From JAWLEV01 sp041685915 (lineage in GTDB: Bacteria; Chloroflexota; Anaerolineae; UBA1429), in assembly GCA_041685915.1 (NCBI GenBank), contig JAWLEV010000001.1, forward strand, positions 1 through 64,000: a DNA stretch of 64,000 nucleotides, read 5' to 3'. Shown piece by piece: positions 50,497 through 57,931 of this stretch; the first letter of the stretch is position 1, and every line of letters begins with the position of its first letter. Below the pieces are notes generated by a model, which saw only the letters and a list, made by a program, of their open reading frames with translations, did no database searches and was not told where the DNA came from. Made by a program: the position numbers and the translations under genes.

Positions 50497-52740
50497 CTAA
50501 CTGGTCTCTTCGTCCTGCTCCGTCACCGCCTCCTCTTGGGGCGGTTCCACGATATCCAGGGCCGCCTGCAACGTAGCAGCATATTCCAGACAGGAATCGT
50601 CGCAGGGACAGAGAGCGAACTCGTCCTTCGGGTGCTGCACCTTGTAGAACTGCGTGCGACGCCTAACCTCCGCCTCCAGGAGTTCGGCAAAGTCCTCTCG
50701 ATCCCATCGGGACGCGACAACGCCAAAGACGTCAAGGAGACTCTTACCGTTCTGATTCCACACCGGGCCGACGGCCACAAAAGCGATGATCTCCCCATCG
50801 TCATCCAGGGCGAGGAACGCTTCTCGCCATTCCCCATGCAAGGACGGCAGATATCGCTCCGCTATCTCCTCCAGATCGCCCGGAAGATCGGCTTCGGGAT
50901 ACCTTTCGGCCACTTCATCAAAGAACTTGGCCACGGCCGGTAGATCCGTGCCCATGCAGGTACGCAGTGTGATGCCATATTCCTCTTCGAATTCGTCATA
51001 GTCGCCATAGGCCGCGGTCCGCACCCAGGCGAACTTGCGGCGCAGTTTGGCCGGATAGTATTCGTTCAACACGTCATAGTCCACCTTCTCACCCCAACGG
51101 TAATAGACGCGAGGATCGATGTAGGACTTGAGGCTGGTGCCCGTGTTCCAGTCGCGCTTCTGCTTTCTTATCTCGAATTGGGCGTCAATCTTATCCAGGG
51201 CGATCCTGGCCCGCTCCAGCCGCTCCTTAGAAGTCCCGATACGCTCGCGTGCCTCATCGAGGCGCTCCCTATATTGCTCGCGGACCTCTCCTTGCGCCTC
51301 CCGCGTCTCGGCCTCCGCTTCTTTTTCGGCCGCTTCCTCTTTCAGTTCAGCCAGTTTTCCCTCTCGCTCCGCCACCTGTTCCTCATACCGCGCCATGCGT
51401 TCCTCAGCCTTTTTCCGACGGCTTTCATAGCGTTCGCGCGCATTCTCCCAGTCGCCCTGATAGTCTTTGGTGTGGTTGCACAGCCGTGCAGCCTCAAGGT
51501 TAGCCTCGCTGGCCACCTTCCACTTTACATGGTCCGGAGCGTCGGGCCCTATATTCGAGGTCGCCAGACTCTTGCGCACGGCGGCCGTAGCGTGATAGGT
51601 GCGGAAAACCTTGGCCGTCAACCCCGGCAATATGCTCGACAGATAGGCATTCACGTCCCGACTGCCAATGTCATGAAATAACTGGGGCAGATTTCGCGTG
51701 GGATGTCCCCCTTCGTCGTCGGAGGGCGAATGCGACGGCTGTGCATTTTTCACCAACTCGACCAGATTCTCCCAGACGTCGTCGGGAGCCTCAAGCTCCC
51801 GGTGCCACTCTACGGCATCCTTTCCCAGGAAATTGAACTCCACTATCCTGTCTTCCTTGTGCAGGGTCACATGTTCGGGGCGCAATGTGGTGGCTCCCAC
51901 TGTATCGGCCTCATCGGCGTCCTTTTCATCACCTACACGCAGACACAAATGGTCGATCAGATAACATGCTGTCGCCACCATGCGGCGCTGGGGATCATCG
52001 GCGGTCAGATCCCTAGAGATCCGCTCCCTCACCTGATCCAGCTTTCTCCCCAGGCGACGGCTTTCATCGAACTTTGCCGCCTCCCGCTCCTGCTTGATGG
52101 GTGCCGTATCTCCTAGCCAGATATACTTGAGTTTCCCGGAGAGCTTGTCCTTCCAGCGGGCCACCCACATAGAATCGGGCTGCCACACGATCTCATCCCA
52201 ACCATCCCTTTCCAGAGACGCATCGGGACTCAGATTAAGGGTGATGTCGGAACGCTTGGCGCCCTCTTTCCAGTGCCCTCGCAGCGGGTGTTTACCACGT
52301 CCCACGAATATGCTGCTGGGCTCGACCATATAAGTGCCCAGCTCGACGCGCTGGCCATCCACGATGGCATAACCATACTTGGCCTCTAACCTCTCTCGCT
52401 CCGCCTTGCGCGCCTCGCGATCCGCCTTACGTTCCTCCTTACTCATCTCCTCTTTGGCCTTTTTCTGGGCCTCCAGATACGCATAATAGGCGCTGAAATC
52501 CACTTCCTCGGGTTTCAAAGGAGGCTCGATTCCCAAGGCCTCGCTGAAATCCTCGAAAAAGTTTCTGACAAAGACCTCGTCTTCTACATATTTTGTCTCT
52601 TTTTTCCGCGCCCAAGCCAGAGCCATCTCCTCCTGTTTAAAGGTGAGCTCTATCTCCTCCCCGCGTACCACAACAGACAGACCAGGAAGATCCGATGGCT
52701 CGGGCACGATGACACCATTATGAATAAGCTGCCTCAACAC
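50497..52740 (-). CDS. Eukaryotic-type DNA topoisomerase IB with C-terminal GNAT-like domain
   Basis: A 747-residue protein from GTG 52740. It follows the human TOP1 core almost from end to end. Residues 5-75 are cap-like sequence. YGYAIVDGQRVELGTYMVEPSSIF and GRGKHP (148-151) follow, then KYIWLG and SRRL. The catalytic set is Arg268 (CLRVGDE), Lys307 (FNFLGKD), Arg380 (KVFRTYHA), His423 (LCNHTK) and nucleophile Tyr540 (SYIDPR). Residues 430-525 form a charged coiled-coil linker. LRRKFAWV matches the end of TOP1. Residues 590-700 look like a GNAT acetyltransferase fold, then CPCDDSC. Short poxvirus-type TopIB is the usual bacterial form; this is the long type. It relaxes supercoils through a 3'-phosphotyrosine bond. 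Confidence 0.92.
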   Translation of the reverse strand: MLRQLIHNGVIVPEPSDLPGLSVVVRGEEIELTFKQEEMALAWARKKETKYVEDEVFVRNFFEDFSEALGIEPPLKPEEVDFSAYYAYLEAQKKAKEEMSKEERKADREARKAERERLEAKYGYAIVDGQRVELGTYMVEPSSIFVGRGKHPLRGHWKEGAKRSDITLNLSPDASLERDGWDEIVWQPDSMWVARWKDKLSGKLKYIWLGDTAPIKQEREAAKFDESRRLGRKLDQVRERISRDLTADDPQRRMVATACYLIDHLCLRVGDEKDADEADTVGATTLRPEHVTLHKEDRIVEFNFLGKDAVEWHRELEAPDDVWENLVELVKNAQPSHSPSDDEGGHPTRNLPQLFHDIGSRDVNAYLSSILPGLTAKVFRTYHATAAVRKSLATSNIGPDAPDHVKWKVASEANLEAARLCNHTKDYQGDWENARERYESRRKKAEERMARYEEQVAEREGKLAELKEEAAEKEAEAETREAQGEVREQYRERLDEARERIGTSKERLERARIALDKIDAQFEIRKQKRDWNTGTSLKSYIDPRVYYRWGEKVDYDVLNEYYPAKLRRKFAWVRTAAYGDYDEFEEEYGITLRTCMGTDLPAVAKFFDEVAERYPEADLPGDLEEIAERYLPSLHGEWREAFLALDDDGEIIAFVAVGPVWNQNGKSLLDVFGVVASRWDREDFAELLEAEVRRRTQFYKVQHPKDEFALCPCDDSCLEYAATLQAALDIVEPPQEEAVTEQDEETS

Positions 52741-52994
52741 AGAAGAACTTTACTCCTTAACATATCTTACTTACACAAAACCAAGCAACGCGAGAGACTA
52801 TTCTTCGCGTCGCTTACATAAATAGGATATCACAAAACTCCTCTTTCGACAAGCTGCAGCCAACCTCGGCTATGCAATGCCCTTCCCAAATAAAAGGCAA
52901 AACCACATTATCCCAAACGAGTATCGTTAAAAAGAGGCCCCCTATCCCAAATATCACAATATAGCGCTAAAAGAAGAAAAAAGACGATTAAAAC

Positions 52995-53023
52995 TTGACA
53001 AAGGCATATCTGTAGGCTATAAT
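52995..53023 (+). promoter_or_regulatory. Perfect consensus promoter of the FtsK-like gene
   Basis: TTGACA (52995-53000), 17 bp, TATAAT (53018-53023): an exact match to the housekeeping consensus. The 52741-53068 interval, more AT-rich than its surroundings, otherwise holds no gene that I can support. Confidence 0.85.
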
Positions 53024-53028
53024 GTATT

Positions 53029-53042
53029 AGAACAAACGTTCT
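53029..53042. promoter_or_regulatory. LexA-type SOS box
   Basis: AGAAC-AAAC-GTTCT is a perfect 5-bp palindrome of the GAAC-N4-GTTC type bound by Gram-positive LexA. It starts 6 nt after the -10 box, covering the expected start of transcription, an ideal repressor position. LexA itself is not in the window. Confidence 0.65.
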
Positions 53043-53068
53043 ACACCATCTTCTGAAAGGGCTGTGAG

Positions 53069-54409
53069 ATGCAGGTATTGAGATCTCTTTTGGATCACAA
53101 CCGACACGGCACACACTACTCTGACCGCATGCATCGCATTCTGAGCGTATGCAAGGACTGTGGTATTCTGTGGCATGAGGAACAGATCACCTACGGCAAT
53201 GGTATGACAGAGATGCGGCGCATAGACGACATCGAACCGGCCGGGAGTGTGCGGGTCACGCCGCGCCACGAAAAGTATGGTCTCAGAGTGAATCCTCGTA
53301 TGCTGCCCAAACTCAAACGGATGGCGCCCCAGTTCGCCTATGCCCTGAATGTGGTCGAGGCGGACGTGGAGGTGGATGGGAATGTGGTGTATGTCCGCGT
53401 GCCGCGCGCAGACGGCGCAGAAGAGGATATCGTCACCTTTCGGCGGGCGTGGTCCATCGCCCCCGATATAGCAGCTGGAAACGTCCTTCTGGGCATAGAC
53501 GACGACCATCATCAGCTTGTGGTGGAACTGACTTCCCCCACGAATGTGCATGCCGCCGTCATAGGTATGACGGGAAGCGGCAAATCCACCCTCATGCGCA
53601 CCATGATCTTGTCCGCCCAGATGATCGGCGATGTCCGGGTGGCTCTCTTCGATCCCAGTGGCGGCTTTCGTCCCCTATCCGGCCACCCCTCGGTGTGGCG
53701 GGGCGGCCTCTTTTACATGCCCGATGATTGTGAACGAGGCCTGGAAGCCCTGGCCCAATCCATCGGACGCGGGAGTGAAAAGTTAACCTACGTTTTCGTC
53801 GATGAGGTCCCCGAACTGATCATGCAACAACCGTCCATCAAGGATCACCTGGCGCGGCTGGCCCAGGCTGGCCGGCACGCGGGATTGCACCTGGTCTTGG
53901 GAGCACAACATCCCCTGTCCAGCGACCTGGGCCCCGTGACCATGCGCAACGTGGCAGTGCGGCTGGTGGGTCGAGTTTCCGACCGCACGGCAGCCTACAA
54001 TGCCTCAGGACGAAACGATACGGGTGCGTGGAAACTCTTGGGCAAGGGGGATTTCCTCGTCGTGAACGGCAGCAAGATACGTCACTTTCAGGCGGCCCTC
54101 ATCCAACAACGGACGCTAAGCGCGTGGGCACGGCGCTATCCTCCCCGTTCTCCCCGGGTGCCCGTCAGACCAAAGAGTTCGAAAAGGGCTCTCCAAAAGG
54201 GGACACAGAGAGCGCAAAGGGCGAATTCGTCCGGCCGACCGCCGGATTCCATCCCCCCACAAGTGATCCAGGCAATACGGGATTACTTGGGCGAGCACGG
54301 AGAGCCCCCCTCATTGAACTGGGTCTATCGCTATACCAAAGAGACCCTGCCCACGGGAGGATTCAACCGCGACAAGGCTCGCCGGGCCATCGCCAGGGCC
54401 ACAGAGTAG
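53069..54409 (+). CDS. FtsK/SpoIIIE-like ATPase, soluble, SOS-boxed
   Basis: A 446-residue protein without membrane segments. Residues 75-115 resemble the FtsK beta domain (MAPQFAYALNVVEADVEVDGNVVYVRVPR). The motor has Walker A GMTGSGKST (166-174), Walker B YVFVDEVPEL (241-250), and HLVLGAQHPLSSDLGPVTMRNVAVRLVGRVSD, the sensor region of FtsK/HerA-type pumps. A basic linker (360-395) precedes a helical tail (IRDYLGEHGEPPSLNWVYRYT) that may be a winged helix. It is much shorter than cell-division FtsK and resembles translocases of mobile elements, but no relaxase or integrase lies nearby. It is likely DNA-damage induced. Confidence 0.75.
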   Translation: MQVLRSLLDHNRHGTHYSDRMHRILSVCKDCGILWHEEQITYGNGMTEMRRIDDIEPAGSVRVTPRHEKYGLRVNPRMLPKLKRMAPQFAYALNVVEADVEVDGNVVYVRVPRADGAEEDIVTFRRAWSIAPDIAAGNVLLGIDDDHHQLVVELTSPTNVHAAVIGMTGSGKSTLMRTMILSAQMIGDVRVALFDPSGGFRPLSGHPSVWRGGLFYMPDDCERGLEALAQSIGRGSEKLTYVFVDEVPELIMQQPSIKDHLARLAQAGRHAGLHLVLGAQHPLSSDLGPVTMRNVAVRLVGRVSDRTAAYNASGRNDTGAWKLLGKGDFLVVNGSKIRHFQAALIQQRTLSAWARRYPPRSPRVPVRPKSSKRALQKGTQRAQRANSSGRPPDSIPPQVIQAIRDYLGEHGEPPSLNWVYRYTKETLPTGGFNRDKARRAIARATE

Positions 54410-54493
54410 CGCCAAAAGGATCGCTCCCGAGATTGCCCTCACAGACGTGACAAGATCTGAGGCAAAAAGATTCGAAAGTGAAAGGAAGACGAC

Positions 54494-54811
54494 ATGGCGA
54501 CGATAAAAGGACTCTTTTTGATGAATCTGTGCATAGTGAGTATCGTACTGGCCCTCGCCATATATCAGGTGCCCCAGCCCTGGCGGGGGATCCTGGTGGC
54601 CTGGCTGCTGGTTCTGGCCCCGGCCGGAGCATTCGTTCTACGATTGCTGGGGCACCATTATCAATATCGGAAACTAAAAATGGAGCAGGGGTCAAAGGGA
54701 CGGCCGGGAACGACCAGAGGAAAAGAAAAGGAAAAACGCCCCCTGGACATGGACGGCGAGCTAAAGGTCGTCCAGGCGGAGGGAGGTGGCAGGGGGAGAC
54801 ACACCATCTAA
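54494..54811 (+). CDS. Small two-span membrane protein
   Basis: A 105-residue protein with AGGAAG 6-11 nt before ATG 54494. Two hydrophobic segments (about 7-25 and 31-52) form a hairpin in the membrane. The remaining half is basic then acidic, hydrophilic and probably cytoplasmic (HHYQYRKLKMEQGSKG, then RGKEKEKRPLDMDGELKV). No family was recognised. It lies 84 nt after the FtsK-like gene on the same strand and may share its SOS-controlled transcript. Confidence 0.55.
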   Translation: MATIKGLFLMNLCIVSIVLALAIYQVPQPWRGILVAWLLVLAPAGAFVLRLLGHHYQYRKLKMEQGSKGRPGTTRGKEKEKRPLDMDGELKVVQAEGGGRGRHTI

Positions 54812-54837
54812 GATACACTGCTTTACGCCAAGTCCAG

Positions 54838-54866
54838 TTGGCCAGAAGATACGTGTCCGTTATACT
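54838..54866 (+). promoter_or_regulatory. Promoter of the enolase-superfamily gene
   Basis: TTGGCC (54838-54843), 17 bp, TATACT (54861-54866). Confidence 0.65.
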
Positions 54867-54909
54867 TGGAGCGTCAGAACACTGGTCTTTTCTGTAGGAG
54901 GGTTGATCT

Positions 54910-56073
54910 ATGAAGATAACGGACGTACAGGCCTGTGTGGTAGGAGAGTCGGTGCCTCACAGCGGGGGTTCCATTTGGACCTTTATACGGGTATACACCG
55001 ACGAGGGTATCGTCGGCACGGGGGAGTGTAACTCGGCAGGCCCCAGCTTCACGGGCTTTGCCACCAAGGAGGCCGTGCTGGCCCTGAAGCCCTTTTTGAT
55101 CGACGAGGATCCCTTCCGCCCCGGCCCCTTATATGAGACGATGCGGCGTCGCGGCCGCTACGGCGGGGCCAATTCCCCACCCACCATCTTTGCGCTGACC
55201 GGCATCGAGAACGCCCTGTACGACATCGTGGGCAAGGCCCTGGACGTGCCGGCCTATAAACTCCTGGGAGGTGAATTTCGCGACAGGATACGCCTCTACG
55301 CTGACTGCCACGCAGGCGAGACCCACGAGCCGCAAGCATACGCCGAGAAAGCACTGGAAGTACTGGAGGAGGGATACACAGCCCTCAAGTTCGACGTCGA
55401 CAACGTCAGCCCAGGCAAGCTCGACCGCTACAACCGAAGCCTGACGGCGCAGGAGATGAGTCACATCGTGGACATTATCGCCGCAACGCGGGAGGCCATA
55501 GGTTACGAGGTGGATCTGGCCATCGACTGCCACGGCCAGTTCGATATGGGCTCCGCTATCACCCTGGCCCACGCGGTGGAGGATCTACGTCTGATGTGGC
55601 TGGAAGAGCCCGTCCCTGCGGAGAACGTGGACGCCATGGCCCAGATCAGGCGCTCGACCAGCACGCTGATATGCACGGGAGAGAACCTCTACACCCGCTT
55701 CGATTACATCGATCTCTTTGAGAAACGTGCCGTGGACATCATCATGCCCGACCTGGCCAAGGCGGGAGGGCTCATGGAGGGGAAGCGGATCGCCGACCTG
55801 GCCGATGCCCACTATGTCCCCATTGCCCCACACAACGTCTCTTCTCCCCTGGGAATGATGGCCGCCTGTCACGTGATGGCCACAGTCCCGAACTTTATGG
55901 TGCTCGAGTTCCATGGGCGCGAGATTCCCTGGTTCGAGGATCTGTACGAGGGTGACAAGCCCATGGTCCGCGATGGGTGGGTGGAACTCAACGAGTGTCC
56001 CGGCATCGGCGTTGAGCTCAACGACGACGTAGCCAAATCTCTACTCTGGGGAGGCGACACCTACTTTGATTAA
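54910..56073 (+). CDS. Enolase-superfamily dehydratase (mandelate racemase/galactonate dehydratase-like)
   Basis: A 387-residue protein with GTAGGAGG upstream of ATG 54910. The N-terminal capping domain has TFIRVYTDEGIVGTGECN, then GIENALYDIVGKALDVPAYKLLGG. The barrel has ALKFDVDN, the metal ligands in LAIDCHGQF (Asp), MWLEEPVPAENV (Glu) and ICTGENLYTRFD (Glu), and the catalytic His in IAPHNVSSPLG. The DCHGQF/APHN pattern is that of acid-sugar dehydratases (galactonate, gluconate or arabinonate type). The specific sugar acid is not readable. It could act after the lactonases elsewhere in the window. Confidence 0.88.
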   Translation: MKITDVQACVVGESVPHSGGSIWTFIRVYTDEGIVGTGECNSAGPSFTGFATKEAVLALKPFLIDEDPFRPGPLYETMRRRGRYGGANSPPTIFALTGIENALYDIVGKALDVPAYKLLGGEFRDRIRLYADCHAGETHEPQAYAEKALEVLEEGYTALKFDVDNVSPGKLDRYNRSLTAQEMSHIVDIIAATREAIGYEVDLAIDCHGQFDMGSAITLAHAVEDLRLMWLEEPVPAENVDAMAQIRRSTSTLICTGENLYTRFDYIDLFEKRAVDIIMPDLAKAGGLMEGKRIADLADAHYVPIAPHNVSSPLGMMAACHVMATVPNFMVLEFHGREIPWFEDLYEGDKPMVRDGWVELNECPGIGVELNDDVAKSLLWGGDTYFD

Positions 56074-56097
56074 ACGCTGAAAAGCCACATACCCGCC

Positions 56098-56129
56098 AAG
56101 CAGGGACGCTGTACAGCGTCCCTGCTTTT
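56098..56129 (+). terminator. Intrinsic terminator of the dehydratase gene
   Basis: A perfect 30-nt palindrome (56098-56127) ends in a short T-run. Confidence 0.75.
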
Positions 56130-56150
56130 GATGTTACGAAGGATGACTTT

Positions 56151-56178
56151 TTGAGAATGCGCCGGAACATGGTATAAT
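56151..56178 (+). promoter_or_regulatory. Promoter of tRNA-Ser
   Basis: TTGAGA (56151-56156), 16 bp, TATAAT (56173-56178), just before the tRNA. Confidence 0.7.
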
Positions 56179-56185
56179 CCGGCAT

Positions 56186-56271
56186 GGAGAGGTCGCATAG
56201 TCTGGTTTAGTGCGCACGATTGGAAATCGTGTAGGTGATAAGCCTCGCGGGTTCAAATCCCGCCCTCTCCG
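56186..56271 (+). tRNA. tRNA-Ser(GGA)
   Basis: A class II tRNA. The acceptor is GGAGAGG/CCTCTCC, the anticodon arm CACGA-TTGGAAA-TCGTG gives GGA, and the long variable arm (TAGGTGATAAGCCTC) is typical of serine. The T arm is GCGGG-TTCAAAT-CCCGC and the discriminator is G. CCA is not encoded. The 7-bp acceptor and GGA anticodon exclude tRNA-Sec. Confidence 0.95.
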
Positions 56272-56321
56272 CCTCTGTTCTTTTGACAGAAACTCCCCTT
56301 TCAAGTACCATATAATTTGTC

Positions 56322-56548
56322 GTGCTAGACGGAGAGCTAGCGGTGCTCTGTACCCGCAAGCCGCTATAGCGGGGTCGAATTCCCTCTTGCGGGATGGTGG
56401 TAGGCAAGACTCTTCTGATTAAGTGGCGATGAAGGATGAGTCCCGTGCGGCGAAGGCCTGCGAACCCCGTCAGGTCCGGGAGGAAGCAGCGGTAAGCAGA
56501 CCCCTTCGGGCGACGCGGGAGCGCTTGTCCGGAGCTGGCTGGTCAGGA
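56322..56548 (+). ncRNA. ffs: Signal recognition particle RNA, large type
   Basis: The highly conserved domain IV is at about 56466-56496: CCGTCAGGTCCGG-GAGGAAGCAGCGGTAAGC. It differs from the usual form in having a GGGA rather than GGAA apical tetraloop. About 145 nt of sequence precede it, beginning GTGCTAGACGGAGAGCTAGCGG, the Alu-domain start of large SRP RNAs in Firmicutes-like bacteria. A TATAAT (56311-56316) places the 5' end near 56322. The 3' end is estimated from the last conserved-looking segment (GGAGCTGGCTGG). It partners Ffh (3.4 kb). A strong terminator follows at 56599. Confidence 0.9.
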
Positions 56549-56598
56549 GATATTGTCGAAATCATAACAAGGGAGGGTGCACGACACCTTTTCATATG

Positions 56599-56633
56599 GA
56601 GGTAGGTTGCACAGAAAACCTGCCTCTTTTTTT
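56599..56633 (+). terminator. Intrinsic terminator of ffs
   Basis: GAGGTAGGTT (56599-56608) pairs with AACCTGCCTC (56617-56626; one T-G pair), followed by seven T. Confidence 0.88.
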
Positions 56634-56651
56634 GCCTTTGAATGGAAACGG

Positions 56652-57905
56652 ATGCCAGAAAAGATCATCATTATAGGAGGTGGCGCAGCGGGACTCATGG
56701 CTGCCGGTAGAGCGGCAGAGATGGGCACAGATGTCTTGCTGTTCGAAAAGACGCGTCGCCTGGGAAATAAATTGCGCATCACGGGCAAGGGGCGCTGCAA
56801 TCTGACGAATAATTGCCCCGTCAACGAGTTCATGCGACATCTGGGTCCCAACGGCGCCTTTATGCATAACGCCTTTGCGCGTTTTTTCGTCGACGATCTC
56901 CTCGCCTTCTTTGAGGATCTGGGAGTGCCCACCGTCACCGAACGGGGCAATCGCGTGTTTCCCGCCTCACAAAAAGCCAGCGACGTCGTCGATGCCTTGC
57001 GTCGCCATTGCCTGGAACAGGGCGTTCACGTACGCCGTGGCGCCCGCGTCGAAGAGATAATCACAGAGAATGGTGAGATGCGGGGTGTCAGAGTTAACAA
57101 TGTAATTGTCAAAGCGACCAAAATCGTGCTGGCTACGGGAGGTATGAGCTATCCTAGCACGGGCTCCACAGGAGACGGCTACGAGATGGCCAAACAGGTT
57201 CGACACACGGTGACCCCTCTCCGGCCCGGTCTGGTCCCCCTCATAACGACCGAAGATTTTGTGCCCCGCCTGCAGGGGCTGAGCCTGCGTAACGTACAGG
57301 CCACCCTCTATCAGGATGACAGTGAACTGGCGAGCGAGTTCGGCGAGATGCTCTTTACCCACTTTGGTGTATCGGGCCCCATCATTCTCACCCTCAGCTC
57401 ACAATTGCGCGGACAACTGGATAGGGGCCCTGTGCGCCTGTGCATCGACCTAAAACCGGCATTAAGCAAAAAAGTTCTGGATCAACGGCTGTTACGGGAT
57501 ATTGCCGAATTGGGCCACGCGAACTATCATACATTGCTGGAAGGCTTGCTGCCGCGCAGCCTTATCGACGTGTTTATGGAACGGAGCGGTATATCACGCC
57601 AGCAGCGTATGAGCCATCTCACACGAGAACAACGGAGAACAGTCATAGACTTACTCAAAAGTTTCGAGGTGACCGTGGTGGGTAAACGACCCTTTGATGA
57701 GGCCATCATCACTCTGGGAGGGGTGGCCTGTGACGAGATCGTGCCCCAAACCATGGCTTCACGACGTGTGCGAGGACTATACCTGGCTGGCGAAATCATC
57801 GATGTGGCGGGGGATACGGGCGGATACAATCTGCAGATTGCCTTCACTACTGGCTATTTGGCCGGTGAGAGCGCCGCCTGCGCCCTTTTGGGCCAACGCG
57901 AATAG
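56652..57905 (+). CDS. FAD-dependent oxidoreductase, BaiN/HI0933 family
   Basis: A 417-residue flavoprotein from ATG 56652, which directly begins the dinucleotide fold PEKIIIIGGGAAGLMAAGRAAEMG, then VLLFEKTRRLGNKLRITGKGRCNLTNNC, the family signature. Other motifs are IVLATGGMSYPSTGSTGDGYEMAKQ, GEMLFTHFGVSGPIILTLSS, and the C-terminal FAD loop GLYLAGEIIDVAGDTGGYNLQIAFTTGYLAG. The frame is open upstream of 56652, but that part contains the ffs terminator. The family has few characterised members (for example bile-acid reductase-like BaiN), and the substrate is unknown. Confidence 0.93.
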   Translation: MPEKIIIIGGGAAGLMAAGRAAEMGTDVLLFEKTRRLGNKLRITGKGRCNLTNNCPVNEFMRHLGPNGAFMHNAFARFFVDDLLAFFEDLGVPTVTERGNRVFPASQKASDVVDALRRHCLEQGVHVRRGARVEEIITENGEMRGVRVNNVIVKATKIVLATGGMSYPSTGSTGDGYEMAKQVRHTVTPLRPGLVPLITTEDFVPRLQGLSLRNVQATLYQDDSELASEFGEMLFTHFGVSGPIILTLSSQLRGQLDRGPVRLCIDLKPALSKKVLDQRLLRDIAELGHANYHTLLEGLLPRSLIDVFMERSGISRQQRMSHLTREQRRTVIDLLKSFEVTVVGKRPFDEAIITLGGVACDEIVPQTMASRRVRGLYLAGEIIDVAGDTGGYNLQIAFTTGYLAGESAACALLGQRE

Positions 57906-57931
57906 ACGTTAGCCTCTAAGGAGTTCTCCAT

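Noticed and set aside
56186..56271. tRNA-Ser as a candidate selenocysteine tRNA
   Set aside because: The anticodon is GGA, not UCA, and the acceptor is 7 bp rather than the longer stem of tRNA-Sec.
56283..56316. TTGACA at 56283 as the -35 box of ffs
   Set aside because: It is 22 bp from the TATAAT at 56311, too far for a standard promoter. The -10 box may work with a weak -35, or ffs may be co-transcribed with tRNA-Ser.
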